DNA from: Gemmatimonadota bacterium
GTDB lineage: Bacteria > Gemmatimonadota > Gemmatimonadetes > Gemmatimonadales > Gemmatimonadaceae
NCBI GenBank assembly: GCA_947471365.1
Contig: CANIWQ010000019.1
Coordinates: forward strand, 1 to 35,223
Length of the DNA stretch: 35,223 nucleotides
Direction: 5' to 3'
A program made the translations under genes and the position numbers. The notes beneath the pieces were generated by a model that was not told the origin of the DNA, ran no database searches, and saw only the letters and a program-made list of their open reading frames with translations. Shown here in pieces: positions 7,454-15,129 of the stretch (positions are counted from its first letter, which is position 1; every line of letters starts with the position of its first letter).

Positions 7454-8551
7454 GTGAGCACCAAGCCTCGTGTGCTCGTTGCGATGAGCGGCGGCGTCGA
7501 CTCCAGCGTCGCGGCCGCGTTGCTCGTGCGCGATGGCTACGACGTCGTGGGCGTGACGATGAAGTTGTTTGACGACGGCAACGAACTCCCCGACCGCCCC
7601 TGTTGCTCGCTCGACAGCACCAGCGATGCGCGCCGAGTCTGCGAACGCCTCGGGGTGCCGCATTACGTGCTCAACATGGTGGATCATTTTAGCCGCGATG
7701 TGATCACGGACTTTGTGGCGGAGTACGCACGCGGCCGCACGCCCATCCCCTGCGTGCGTTGTAACACCTTCACGAAGTTCAGCGATCTCGTGGCCAAGGC
7801 CGACGGCATCGATGCGCCACTCGTGGCCACCGGCCATTACGCACGCGTGATGGACGGCGCCCTGCATCGCGGCGCGGATGACAACAAGGACCAAACGTAT
7901 TTCCTCTGGGGCATTAACCGCAGCGTGCTCCCCCGCCTGTTGCTCCCCGTGGGGAACATGACGAAGGTGGAGACGCGGGCGATTGCGCGTGAACTTGGCT
8001 TCGCTCGTGTCGCGGATAAGCCGGAGAGTCAGGAAATTTGTTTTGTTCCCGACGGTGATTACGTCAAGATTCTGCGCCGCGAACTGCCGGCCGACGCTCC
8101 GGCGTTGTCGCGTGGCGCGATCGTCACCCTCACCGGCGAGGTGATCGGCGAGCACGACGGCTTTGCGCAATTCACCATCGGACAGCGTCGCGGGCTTCCC
8201 GGCGGGTCGGCGGAGCCGCTGTTTGTCGTCGCGTTGCGGCCGGACACGCGCGACGTGGTGGTGGGACCGCGCGAGGCGCTGCTGGGATTCGGCGTTGTGG
8301 CCACCGAAATCAACTGGCTCGTGGCGGATGCGCCGCACGTGGGCAGCGAGGTGCAGGTGCGCGTGCGGCATCGCGCGCCACTTGTCGGGGCGCGCGTGAC
8401 GCGCCTAGCGGGTTCCGAAATTGAGTTGGCGCTCGATGCGCCGATCAGCGCCATTGCGCCAGGCCAGTCGCTGGTGCTCTACAATGGCACGCGCGTGCTC
8501 GGCGGCGGGTTTATTGAGTCGTCGCGGTCAGCGACGATCACTCGCGCATAG
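7454..8551 (+). CDS. mnmA: tRNA-specific 2-thiouridylase MnmA
   Basis: A 365-residue ATP-dependent enzyme that puts the 2-thio group on the wobble uridine of Lys, Glu and Gln tRNAs. The PP-loop SGGVDSS is at residues 12-18, the catalytic cysteine is in PCVRCN (Cys103) and the second, persulfide-receiving cysteine in ESQEICFV (Cys196). GHYARV and DDNKDQTYFLWG are conserved tRNA/ATP-site motifs, and the C-terminal beta-barrel domain is complete. The start is GTG 7454, with no obvious ribosome binding site but only 3 bases after the desulfurase stop, consistent with coupled translation. It is convergent with a membrane-protein gene at 8575. Confidence 0.97.
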   Translation: MSTKPRVLVAMSGGVDSSVAAALLVRDGYDVVGVTMKLFDDGNELPDRPCCSLDSTSDARRVCERLGVPHYVLNMVDHFSRDVITDFVAEYARGRTPIPCVRCNTFTKFSDLVAKADGIDAPLVATGHYARVMDGALHRGADDNKDQTYFLWGINRSVLPRLLLPVGNMTKVETRAIARELGFARVADKPESQEICFVPDGDYVKILRRELPADAPALSRGAIVTLTGEVIGEHDGFAQFTIGQRRGLPGGSAEPLFVVALRPDTRDVVVGPREALLGFGVVATEINWLVADAPHVGSEVQVRVRHRAPLVGARVTRLAGSEIELALDAPISAIAPGQSLVLYNGTRVLGGGFIESSRSATITRA

Positions 8552-8574
8552 CCGTCGCACGGCGGAGGGCGATG

Positions 8575-8913
8575 TCAGCGGTCGGTGGTCGATGCTCCGA
8601 CTCCATGTACGCCCTTTCGGTAAAGCACAAACGTCTCAGCGGCCCGCACGAGTAGGTACAGCACGAACGAGAACGCGCCGTAGATAGCGAACCCGATGGG
8701 CCACAGGTTGGCGGCTGTGGCATCTTTCGAAAGGGCCCAGCCGGTCGTTCCCGAGACGACGACCATCGGCAGCGCCGGCACGAAATGCAGCAGGCGGAAG
8801 ACTCCGCGGGCTCGCGTCGAGCGTCGCCACGCCGGAAGAAGCACCGCCGCGCTCGTGACCACAAACAACAAAACCGCGAACGCGAACTCCCATATGGTTG
8901 GTGGACGGCTCAT
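8575..8913 (-). CDS. Small integral membrane protein, unknown
   Basis: 112 residues with about three membrane helices: FAFAVLLFVVTSAAVLL, a middle hydrophobic stretch (FVPALPMVVVSG) and LWPIGFAIYGAFSFVLYLLV. There is a basic loop (WRRSTRARG) and a short C-terminal tail. I do not recognise a family. ATG 8913 is used because GGAG lies 5 bases upstream; the alternative GTG at 8919 overlaps that site. It starts 29 bases after dnaJ on the same strand, so it is probably the last gene of the grpE-dnaJ transcript, perhaps with a role in envelope stress, although that is only inferred from position. Confidence 0.7.
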   Translation of the reverse strand: MSRPPTIWEFAFAVLLFVVTSAAVLLPAWRRSTRARGVFRLLHFVPALPMVVVSGTTGWALSKDATAANLWPIGFAIYGAFSFVLYLLVRAAETFVLYRKGVHGVGASTTDR

Positions 8914-8942
8914 CGGCACTCCAATCGAGCGGTGGACGACCC

Positions 8943-10064
8943 TCAGTACTCCAACCCAGCCGACTTCGCGAAGTCCTGCATCAGCTTTTCCTGCTCTGCA
9001 CTGAGCTTGGCCGGCACCACCAGTTCGATCTCGACAATGAGATCGCCATGCTTGCCGTCTTTTTTGATGCCATGCCCGCGCACGCGGAATCGTTTTCCAC
9101 CCGCCGTCCCCGCGGGCACTTTGATCGAGACGCGTTTATCGTCGAGCGTTTCGACGCTGACTTTGGAACCGAGCGTCGCTTGGGCAATGTTGACGGTCGC
9201 GATGGCCACGAGATCGAGCCCTTCGCGCGACCACGTCGTGTCGTCCTTCACCTGAAAGGTGATGACGATGTCGCCGTTGCGGCCGCCGTGCAGGCCGCGG
9301 CCGCCTTGCCCCTTGAGACGAATCTTCGCGCCCGTATCCGTGCCTTCCGGCACATTGATGAGCAACTTCTTACGACTGCGCGCCTCGCCAGCACCGCGAC
9401 AGGTGGCACAGGGACTTGAGGGCAGACTTCCCTTGCCCAAGCAGGCCGGACAGGGACGATTGACGGCAAAACCGCCCTGACCAAACGAGATAGAGCCACG
9501 CCCAGCGCATTCATGGCAGACGGCGATCCTCGCGCCCTTGGCCGCACCAGACCCGAGACACGTCGCACACTCTTCCGTGATGTCGAGCTCAATGGGCACC
9601 TTCCCACCGAGCGCGGCCGTGCGGAATGGCACCTCGAGCGTGGTCTCCACACTCTGCCCTTGCTCCGGCTCACTCGCCTTGGGGCCCTTCGCACCGCCAC
9701 CGAACATCGAACTGAAGATATCGCCCAACCCACCGAGGCCACCGACATCGAACTCGTCGTAGCGATAACTCTGTCCTGGAGCACCGGGCGGCGCGCCCGC
9801 CGGACGGCCGCCTCCGCGCGGACCGCGTGGGATGTTATCAAACGCGCCCAGCCGACGCATTTCGTCGTACTGCTCACGTTTCTTTTTGTCACCGAGCACC
9901 TGATACGCTTCGGAAATTTCCTTGAAGCGATCGGCCGACTTGGTGGCGCCCTTGTTGGAGTCGGGATGGTGCTCTTTGGCGAGACGGCGGTATTGTTTTT
10001 TTATGTCTTCCGCCGTCGCCGACGAAGAGACGCCGAGGACGCTGTAATAGTCTTTCTGAGCCAT
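8943..10064 (-). CDS. dnaJ: Chaperone protein DnaJ
   Basis: A 373-residue type I (full-length) Hsp40. The J domain carries HPD at residues 33-35 for stimulating DnaK's ATPase. A Gly-rich linker (GRPAGAPPGAPG, FGGGAKG) follows, then a zinc-binding domain with all four CxxCxGxG repeats (CATCLGSG, CHECAGRG, CPACLGKG, CATCRGAG), and the client-binding C-terminal domains. It delivers unfolded proteins to DnaK; dnaK itself is not in this window. It lies 15 bases after grpE and is surely in the same operon. ATG 10064 gives the canonical MAQKDYYSVLGV N-terminus. Confidence 0.97.
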   Translation of the reverse strand: MAQKDYYSVLGVSSSATAEDIKKQYRRLAKEHHPDSNKGATKSADRFKEISEAYQVLGDKKKREQYDEMRRLGAFDNIPRGPRGGGRPAGAPPGAPGQSYRYDEFDVGGLGGLGDIFSSMFGGGAKGPKASEPEQGQSVETTLEVPFRTAALGGKVPIELDITEECATCLGSGAAKGARIAVCHECAGRGSISFGQGGFAVNRPCPACLGKGSLPSSPCATCRGAGEARSRKKLLINVPEGTDTGAKIRLKGQGGRGLHGGRNGDIVITFQVKDDTTWSREGLDLVAIATVNIAQATLGSKVSVETLDDKRVSIKVPAGTAGGKRFRVRGHGIKKDGKHGDLIVEIELVVPAKLSAEQEKLMQDFAKSAGLEY

Positions 10065-10079
10065 CGGCGGTGGCGCCTA

Positions 10080-10679
10080 CTACTCGACGTCGGCGTCAGC
10101 CGGCGCCGACCACTGTTTGACCACCACGCGCGCGGCGCGCAGTAGCTGCCCGTTGAACAGGTAGCCCACCTGATACACCATCCCCACGAACTGATCTTCG
10201 TCGGGGCTCCCTGCCGGCATCGTGGTCAGCGCTTCGTGCACCGCGGGATCAAAGGGGACGTCCACCGGATTCACGATTTCCAGCCCGTGGCCGGCGAGCG
10301 ACTTGAACAATTTCTTCTCCACCATCTCGGCGCCCTGCACCACCGCGGCTGCCTCCACCTGATCGGGATCGAGGTGTGCAAAGCGGCCGAGGTCATCGAG
10401 CGCATCGAGAATACCGCGAATCAACAGGCCCATGCCCTTGAGCTCCGCTTCCTGCCGCTCGCGCACGGTGCGCTTGCGGTAGTTGTCGTACTCGGCGAGC
10501 AGGCGCAGGTGTTTGTCGCGCTGCTCGTTGAGCTGCGCGGACAGCGTCGCGATCATGGCGTCGGTGTCCGATTCCCCGTGCAGGCTGGGGGCGGCATTCG
10601 CGGAGGCGGCATCATCAGCGGCGTCAGGGGCGTCGCCTTCTGGGGCTGTTTGTTCGGAGGTATCGGAATAATCAGTCAT
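10080..10679 (-). CDS. grpE: Nucleotide exchange factor GrpE
   Basis: 199 residues. The first 40 are acidic and disordered (EGDAPDAADDAASANAAP); then comes the long dimerising coiled coil (LNEQRDKHLRLLAEYDNYRKRTVRE) and the C-terminal beta domain with the family signature around VNPVDVPFDPAVHEAL and GMVYQVGYLFNGQLLRAARVVV. GrpE releases ADP from DnaK. No Shine-Dalgarno sequence stands before ATG 10679. It is the first gene of grpE-dnaJ-membrane protein, and a perfect sigma-54 promoter consensus lies 37-52 bases upstream. No CIRCE element (HrcA operator) is present. Confidence 0.96.
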   Translation of the reverse strand: MTDYSDTSEQTAPEGDAPDAADDAASANAAPSLHGESDTDAMIATLSAQLNEQRDKHLRLLAEYDNYRKRTVRERQEAELKGMGLLIRGILDALDDLGRFAHLDPDQVEAAAVVQGAEMVEKKLFKSLAGHGLEIVNPVDVPFDPAVHEALTTMPAGSPDEDQFVGMVYQVGYLFNGQLLRAARVVVKQWSAPADADVE

Positions 10680-10715
10680 TGGGTGTTTTGAATTTCGCGT
10701 CTGGAAGGACGTCGT

Positions 10716-10731
10716 TGCAACGGCCGTGCCA
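10716..10731 (-). promoter_or_regulatory. Sigma-54 (-24/-12) promoter in front of grpE
   Basis: On the - strand the sequence reads TGGCACG-GCCG-TTGCA, an exact match to the known RpoN consensus TGGCACG-N4-TTGCW, with GG and GC separated by exactly 10 bases. Transcription would start about 12 bases downstream, near 10705, leaving an untranslated leader of about 26 bases before the grpE ATG at 10679. It sits in the 179-base gap between cinA and grpE and points the right way. A sigma-54 promoter needs an enhancer-binding activator; no activator site was identified. Confidence 0.65.
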
Positions 10732-10858
10732 CGCCGGTCTGCCGGAATGCCAGTCCGCGTGGGGGCTCCCTAAACCTACGGGGCGGTCGGGCTTCCGTTT
10801 CGACTTTCGTCGCATTGGGGGCCTCGTCAGTAGGCACCGCCCTTCCCTCGCCGTGGGG

Positions 10859-12115
10859 TCAGGAGTGCTTGGCGAGGGCTCGCCTGAGGGCATTGAGGGC
10901 TGCCTGCGCGGCCCGCTCACGGATTTCGGGCCGATCGCCGTAGAGGTTCGCGGAAAAGGTCTTGACGGTGTCGCCGAGAGCCAGCCCAAAACAGACCATT
11001 CCGACCGGCTTTTCTGGGGTTCCACCACCAGGGCCTGCCACTCCCGTGACGCTGAGCGCGGCTGAGGCCTTGAACCGCTTTTGCGCTCCCAGCGCCATTT
11101 CGCCAGCGGTCGCCTCGCTGACGGCGCCGTGCGCGGCCAGTGTCTCGGGGCGCACCGCGAGATGCGAGACTTTCACTTCATTGGCGTATGCGACCACGCC
11201 GCCCAGCAACACATCGCTGGACCCCGGCACAGCCGTAATCCGCTGACCGAGGAGTCCACCAGTGCAGCTCTCGGCGAGCGCGAGCGTCAATCCGCGTGCG
11301 CGCATTTCGGACAACACGATCGCGGCAAGGTCGTCGTTCCCCTCGCCGTAGATGACGGTGCCAACCTGCGCACGAATCGCCTCCGCGCCCTGCCCGAGCA
11401 ACGCATCGGCATCGCCCGCGCTGAGGTTGCGCGCGGTGAGCCGCAGATCCACTCCCGCCACCCCTGGGAGATAGGCCAGCGAGAGCCCGAACGGCGCCTT
11501 CGCGAGCGGCCCGAGCAGGTCGGCGAGCGCCGACTCCGCGATACCGCTCGTGCGGAGTGTGCGCGAACGAATCACCAGCGGTGTGCCCGTGAGGCGCTGT
11601 TCGATGCGCGGGAGCAAGGCATCCGCGAGCATCCCCCGCATTTCGCGCGGGACCCCCGGCAGCATCGCCACCCAACGGCCGCGATCGTCTTCGAGCCAGA
11701 TGCCGGGCGCCGAGCCGTGATTATTTACGAGAATGTCGCATCCCTCGGGAATCATCGCCTGCTGGTAGTTGGCCTTGGGCAACTCGCCCGGCCACCCACG
11801 GGCCTTCCAGCGTGCTTGGAGATTGTCCACAATGCCGTCGTCGAGGCGCATGGCACGACCAAAGATTGCCGCGATGGATTCCTTGGTGAGGTCGTCGGAG
11901 GTGGGGCCAAGGCCTCCAGTCGTGATGACTGCACCACTCCGGTCGAGTGCGTCGCGAACCGCCGACGCAATTTCGCTGGCACTGTCGCCGCACGTGGTGC
12001 GGCGCACAATCGCCACGCCGCGCGACGCAAGCTCGCGCGCCAGATGCGCGGCATTGGTGTCGATGGTAAAGCCGAGCAGGAGCTCGTCGCCGATAGTGAC
12101 TACTTCGATCTGCAT
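10859..12115 (-). CDS. cinA: CinA: molybdopterin-binding-like / nicotinamide-nucleotide amidase
   Basis: A 418-residue two-domain protein. The N-terminal COG1058/MoaB-like domain (to about residue 170; TIGDELLLGF, TTGGLGPTSDDLTKE, LPGVPREM) is linked to ADP-ribose pyrophosphatase activity in some homologues. The C-terminal PncC domain (ALAESCTGGLLGQRIT, GVVAYANEVK, VTGVAGPGGGTPEKPVG) deamidates nicotinamide mononucleotide, recycling NAD. In other bacteria cinA is often near recA and competence genes; here it lies between pgsA and grpE, and pgsA-cinA adjacency is common. Start ATG 12115 yields MQIEVVTIGDELL. A hairpin touching this start is noted separately. Confidence 0.95.
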   Translation of the reverse strand: MQIEVVTIGDELLLGFTIDTNAAHLARELASRGVAIVRRTTCGDSASEIASAVRDALDRSGAVITTGGLGPTSDDLTKESIAAIFGRAMRLDDGIVDNLQARWKARGWPGELPKANYQQAMIPEGCDILVNNHGSAPGIWLEDDRGRWVAMLPGVPREMRGMLADALLPRIEQRLTGTPLVIRSRTLRTSGIAESALADLLGPLAKAPFGLSLAYLPGVAGVDLRLTARNLSAGDADALLGQGAEAIRAQVGTVIYGEGNDDLAAIVLSEMRARGLTLALAESCTGGLLGQRITAVPGSSDVLLGGVVAYANEVKVSHLAVRPETLAAHGAVSEATAGEMALGAQKRFKASAALSVTGVAGPGGGTPEKPVGMVCFGLALGDTVKTFSANLYGDRPEIRERAAQAALNALRRALAKHS

Positions 12116-12130
12116 AGTGGCCCTGCCACT
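12116..12130 (-). promoter_or_regulatory. Hairpin abutting the cinA start codon
   Basis: On the - strand AGTGGC-AGG-GCCACT runs directly into the cinA ATG. The 6-bp stem presents AGG, the only Shine-Dalgarno-like bases, in its loop. It may set translation efficiency. Structure is seen in the sequence; function is inference. Confidence 0.35.
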
Positions 12131-12224
12131 GCGAGTAAACGGTTGACCGTTCGCCGTTCTCCGTTCACTACGCCGGCGATCGAATTTCTGGCAACGGGAA
12201 CTTCAACGGACAGCGACTGGCGAA

Positions 12225-12935
12225 TTATGGCTTACTCGCTTTGGTCGTAAACACATACCCAAACCGCCACAAGTACACCGCCATCGAGTACACGGTCAGC
12301 GCCACACTCGCGATCATCGTGATGGCTCCAATCACGCCGGCCGCAATGGCGAAGAAGTCCCAACCCAAGCGATCGCGCGTGTCGGCCACGTCGGCGGTGG
12401 CAACAAAAAACCAGAAGTATGCCGACCCAATCCAGATGAGTTGGAAGATGGTTTTGAGCTTGGCCGGCCCGATGGCGGCTATCACGACGCCGCGGCGGGC
12501 GGCCATCTGCCGCATCACCGTCATCGCGAGTTCGCGCCCGAGCACAATGAATACCACCCACCATGGGAACGCGAGCCGCCAATCCATGCTTCCCACGTGA
12601 ATCACAAACGGATAATGCGACATCGCTTCGCGCGCTGAAATAAACGTCGTGAGCCAGCGGAGCAGCGGGTCGGAGGCCGGCGCCTGCAGGTAGAACATCG
12701 GCACGAACGTGCCGAGCAAGAGCAGTTTGTCGGCGAGCGGGTCGAGCATCTTGCCGAGGTCGGTGACCTGACCCCGAGTGCGCGCCAGCATGCCGTCGTA
12801 ATAATCCGTCACCGAGACGGCGAGGTAGAGCACAAACGCCGCGAGCCGATATCCGGGATCGTTCTGCAATGGAAGCCAGACGAGAAGCGGAGTAAAAAAG
12901 ATCCGGCCGACCGTGAGCCAGTTGGGAAGATTCAC
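12225..12935 (-). CDS. pgsA: CDP-diacylglycerol--glycerol-3-phosphate 3-phosphatidyltransferase
   Basis: A 236-residue membrane enzyme making phosphatidylglycerol phosphate from CDP-diacylglycerol. The full CDP-alcohol phosphotransferase motif is present: Asp44, Asp47-Gly48, Ala51-Arg52, Gly61, Asp65 and Asp69 (in TDYYDGMLARTRG and GKMLDPLADK). MNLPNWLTVGRIFFTPLLV is the usual start, here with a GTG codon at 12935. At least four further hydrophobic helices follow. It is a little longer than the common 180-200 residues because of an insertion around residues 85-110 between the motif and the next helix. It lies 18 bases after mglA on the same strand and is probably co-transcribed with it. Confidence 0.93.
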   Translation of the reverse strand: MNLPNWLTVGRIFFTPLLVWLPLQNDPGYRLAAFVLYLAVSVTDYYDGMLARTRGQVTDLGKMLDPLADKLLLLGTFVPMFYLQAPASDPLLRWLTTFISAREAMSHYPFVIHVGSMDWRLAFPWWVVFIVLGRELAMTVMRQMAARRGVVIAAIGPAKLKTIFQLIWIGSAYFWFFVATADVADTRDRLGWDFFAIAAGVIGAITMIASVALTVYSMAVYLWRFGYVFTTKASKP

Positions 12936-12953
12936 ACTTTGCTCGGCTGGAGG

Positions 12954-13631
12954 CTACGCCAACGTCTTGAGAACCAACTTGCTCACCGCTCGCAACGTAT
13001 CGAACACCCCGTCACCCGTCACGGCGACCGCTTCAAAGAAGGGCGCGCGCTCAATCCACTCGCCGGTGGGGAGCTGTTCCACAAGATGCTCGCCAGGGCG
13101 GAACGGATCAGCCGTCACGCGCTGCCGCGAGACGTCCGTGATTTCCCACCCGGGGTTCAACGCGCCCTGCAGATCAGCGAGAGGCGACGCATTGGGGAGG
13201 TCGCGTTTGTTGTACTGAATCACGAACGGCATCTTCGTGAGATCATATCCGTACTCGGCCATGTTGTCGTACAGGTTCTGCATGGCTTCCTGATTCGCTT
13301 CCATGCGCTCGACTTGCGAGTCGGCCACAAAGACGATGCCATCGACCCCTTTCAGGATGAGCTTCCGCGAGGCGTTGTAGTACACCTGCCCCGGCACCGT
13401 GTACAAGTGAAAGCGCGTCTTGAAACCGCGAATCGTGCCGAGGTCGACGGGGAGAAAATCAAAGAACAGGGTGCGTTCGGTTTCCGTAGCGAGCGAGATG
13501 AGCTTGCCGCGGGTATCCGGCTTCACCTTGGCGTACACGTGTTCAAGATTGGTCGTCTTGCCACCCAGCCCAGGGCCGTAGTAGACAATTTTGCAGTTGA
13601 TTTCGCGAGAGGCGTAGTTGATCATCGACAT
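12954..13631 (-). CDS. mglA: MglA-type small GTPase
   Basis: A 225-residue Ras-like GTPase close to Myxococcus MglA, which sets cell polarity for gliding and pilus motility. The N-terminus [20 protein letters not shown], the P-loop [10 protein letters not shown], the switch region [15 protein letters not shown] and the guanine-specificity motif NKRD are all present. It is about 30 residues longer than the usual 195: an extra segment (about residues 158-190, including [19 protein letters not shown] and GEWIERAPF) interrupts the protein just before the last strand ([17 protein letters not shown]). AAGGAG stands 8 bases before ATG 13631. Its partner mglB is 12 bases upstream, the same order as in Myxococcus. 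Confidence 0.93.
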   Translation of the reverse strand: MSMINYASREINCKIVYYGPGLGGKTTNLEHVYAKVKPDTRGKLISLATETERTLFFDFLPVDLGTIRGFKTRFHLYTVPGQVYYNASRKLILKGVDGIVFVADSQVERMEANQEAMQNLYDNMAEYGYDLTKMPFVIQYNKRDLPNASPLADLQGALNPGWEITDVSRQRVTADPFRPGEHLVEQLPTGEWIERAPFFEAVAVTGDGVFDTLRAVSKLVLKTLA

Positions 13632-13643
13632 GGCTGAGTCTCC

Positions 13644-14132
13644 TTATCCGAACAGCTTGTCGATTTCGTCTTCGGCACCCGCGAGCAATCCCGGCGCCTG
13701 CGGCTGCCCAGACGCATGTCGCGCGAACACTTGTTCGAACTGGCGCGTGAGCTCGTGCACCGTGTCCTTTATTTTGAGGCGCACGAGACCCAGCGTCGTG
13801 CGGTTATCGAACAGCGCCACGAGAATCACTCGGCGGGCAATGTCCGCAAGGTACATCGACTCTTTTTCACCCTGATGGAAGAGCGAGTTGAAGTCGTTTT
13901 CTCCGATGAGTTTCGCCAGCTGGTCGTTGGCGCTGAAGTCGGCGGCCGTCAGTGTGGCAAATGCCGTGGGGTCAAACGAGGGCTGTTCTCCCACCGTGGC
14001 CACGAGCTGACCGGTGCGGTCGACCAGCAGCGCGCAGCGCGCGTTGCTGTTGAAGAGAAACGTCTGGAGCGTGTGGGTAATTGCTCCGAAGTCGTCTTCG
14101 GTAAAGGACCAGCTCCCAGCGCCAACACTCAT
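13644..14132 (-). CDS. mglB: MglB-like roadblock/LC7 protein
   Basis: 162 residues with a roadblock/LC7 fold: alternating helices and strands with ARCALLVDRTGQLVATVGE, FDPTAFATLTAADFSANDQLA, and ESMYLADIARRVILVALFDNRTTLGLVRLKI. MglB proteins are dimers that act as GTPase-activating proteins for MglA and keep it at one cell pole. The C-terminal 35 residues are a charged helix and linker (QVFARHASGQPQAPG...AEDEIDKLFG), which in Myxococcus also influences nucleotide exchange. Position directly before mglA supports the assignment. The start ATG 14132 lacks an evident ribosome binding site. Confidence 0.88.
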   Translation of the reverse strand: MSVGAGSWSFTEDDFGAITHTLQTFLFNSNARCALLVDRTGQLVATVGEQPSFDPTAFATLTAADFSANDQLAKLIGENDFNSLFHQGEKESMYLADIARRVILVALFDNRTTLGLVRLKIKDTVHELTRQFEQVFARHASGQPQAPGLLAGAEDEIDKLFG

Positions 14133-14157
14133 GCGGGTGAAGTCCGGAAAAAGGTGA

Positions 14158-14748
14158 TCATGTCATCGCCCGGCGCGCCGAGAACGCCTGCGCAATGGTG
14201 ACCCCGTCTGCGTATTCGAGGTCGCCGCCCACGGGCATTCCACGTGCCAGCCGAGTGACCGATACGGGAAACGCGGCCAGCTGCTCTTGAACATACAACG
14301 CCGTCGCGTCTCCTTCGAGCTTTGGGTTGGTGGCGAGGATGACTTCCCGCACCCCGCCCGCCCGCACGCGCCCAACCAGCGCCTCCACCGTCAACTGTTC
14401 CGGCCCGATTCCGTCCAGCGGGGACAGGCGGCCGCCCAACACGTGATACACCCCGCGGAACTCACTGGTTCGCTCGATCGCGGCAATATCGCTGGCCTCT
14501 TCCACCACGCAGATCATCGCGGCATCACGACGGGCATCGCGGCAGATCGCGCACCGCGGCTCCTCGGTGAGGTTGAAGCACACTTCACAGGCCCGCACCC
14601 GCTCCACCAGCGTCGCAAGCACCTGCGCCAGTCGCTTGCTCTGTTCCGGCGGCTGTTTGAGCAGGTGAAAGGTGAGCCGCAACGCCGACTTCCTCCCAAT
14701 CGTGGGGAGGCGAGCCAGCTCGGTCACGAGATCGTCAATGGCCGACAT
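14158..14748 (-). CDS. recR: Recombination protein RecR
   Basis: A 196-residue protein of the RecFOR pathway, which loads RecA at gaps and ends. It shows the N-terminal helix-hairpin-helix (LARLPTIGRKSALRLTFHLL), a four-cysteine zinc finger (Cys54, 57, 66, 69), the Toprim domain (ICVVEEASDIAAIE) and the C-terminal Walker-B-like stretch (GVTIAQAFSARR). It is the expected length. Its ATG (14748) directly follows the ybaB TAA, and the pair with dnaX forms the widespread dnaX-ybaB-recR cluster. Confidence 0.97.
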   Translation of the reverse strand: MSAIDDLVTELARLPTIGRKSALRLTFHLLKQPPEQSKRLAQVLATLVERVRACEVCFNLTEEPRCAICRDARRDAAMICVVEEASDIAAIERTSEFRGVYHVLGGRLSPLDGIGPEQLTVEALVGRVRAGGVREVILATNPKLEGDATALYVQEQLAAFPVSVTRLARGMPVGGDLEYADGVTIAQAFSARRAMT

Positions 14749-15069
14749 TTAGAACGGCAGTTTGAAGCCAGCGGGGAGGTTGAGCCCCCCGGTGAGTTTG
14801 CTCATTTCGCCTTTGGCCGCCTCGGCGGCTTTGCGCTGCGCGTCCGACACCGCCGCCGCCACGAGATCTTCGAGGAGCTCAACATCTGCGGGGTTCACGA
14901 CACTCGGGTCAATCATCACCTTGCGCACGTTGCCTTTGCCATCGGCGTCCACGCGCACCATGCCGCCGCCGGACGAACCCGTGACGCTCACGCGTTCCAG
15001 CTCATCCTGCAACTGCTGCATGCGGGACTGCATCTCACCGACCTGCTGCGCCATTTTCAGAAAATCCAT
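14749..15069 (-). CDS. YbaB/EbfC nucleoid-associated protein
   Basis: 106 residues. The helical N-terminal half (KMAQQVGEMQSRMQQLQDELE) and a beta hairpin with GSSGGGMVRVDADGKGNV and KVMIDPSVV are typical of YbaB/EbfC dimers, which bind DNA with little sequence preference. The tail GGLNLPAGFKLPF is the family's usual Gly/Leu/Pro-rich end. It lies between dnaX and recR, the classic position. ATG 15069 or the overlapping GTG 15072 could be the start; neither has a clear ribosome binding site. Confidence 0.94.
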   Translation of the reverse strand: MDFLKMAQQVGEMQSRMQQLQDELERVSVTGSSGGGMVRVDADGKGNVRKVMIDPSVVNPADVELLEDLVAAAVSDAQRKAAEAAKGEMSKLTGGLNLPAGFKLPF

Positions 15070-15129
15070 CACCGGTCCAGTCGTCTGGTCAAAGTCGAAG
15101 GCGCGGGCCCGCGTTGGACCCGCGCGGCA

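Noticed and set aside
10680-10858. CIRCE/HrcA operator in front of grpE
   Set aside because: No TTAGCACTC...GAGTGCTAA inverted repeat; a GAGTGCTT at the cinA 3' end is an isolated partial match inside coding sequence.
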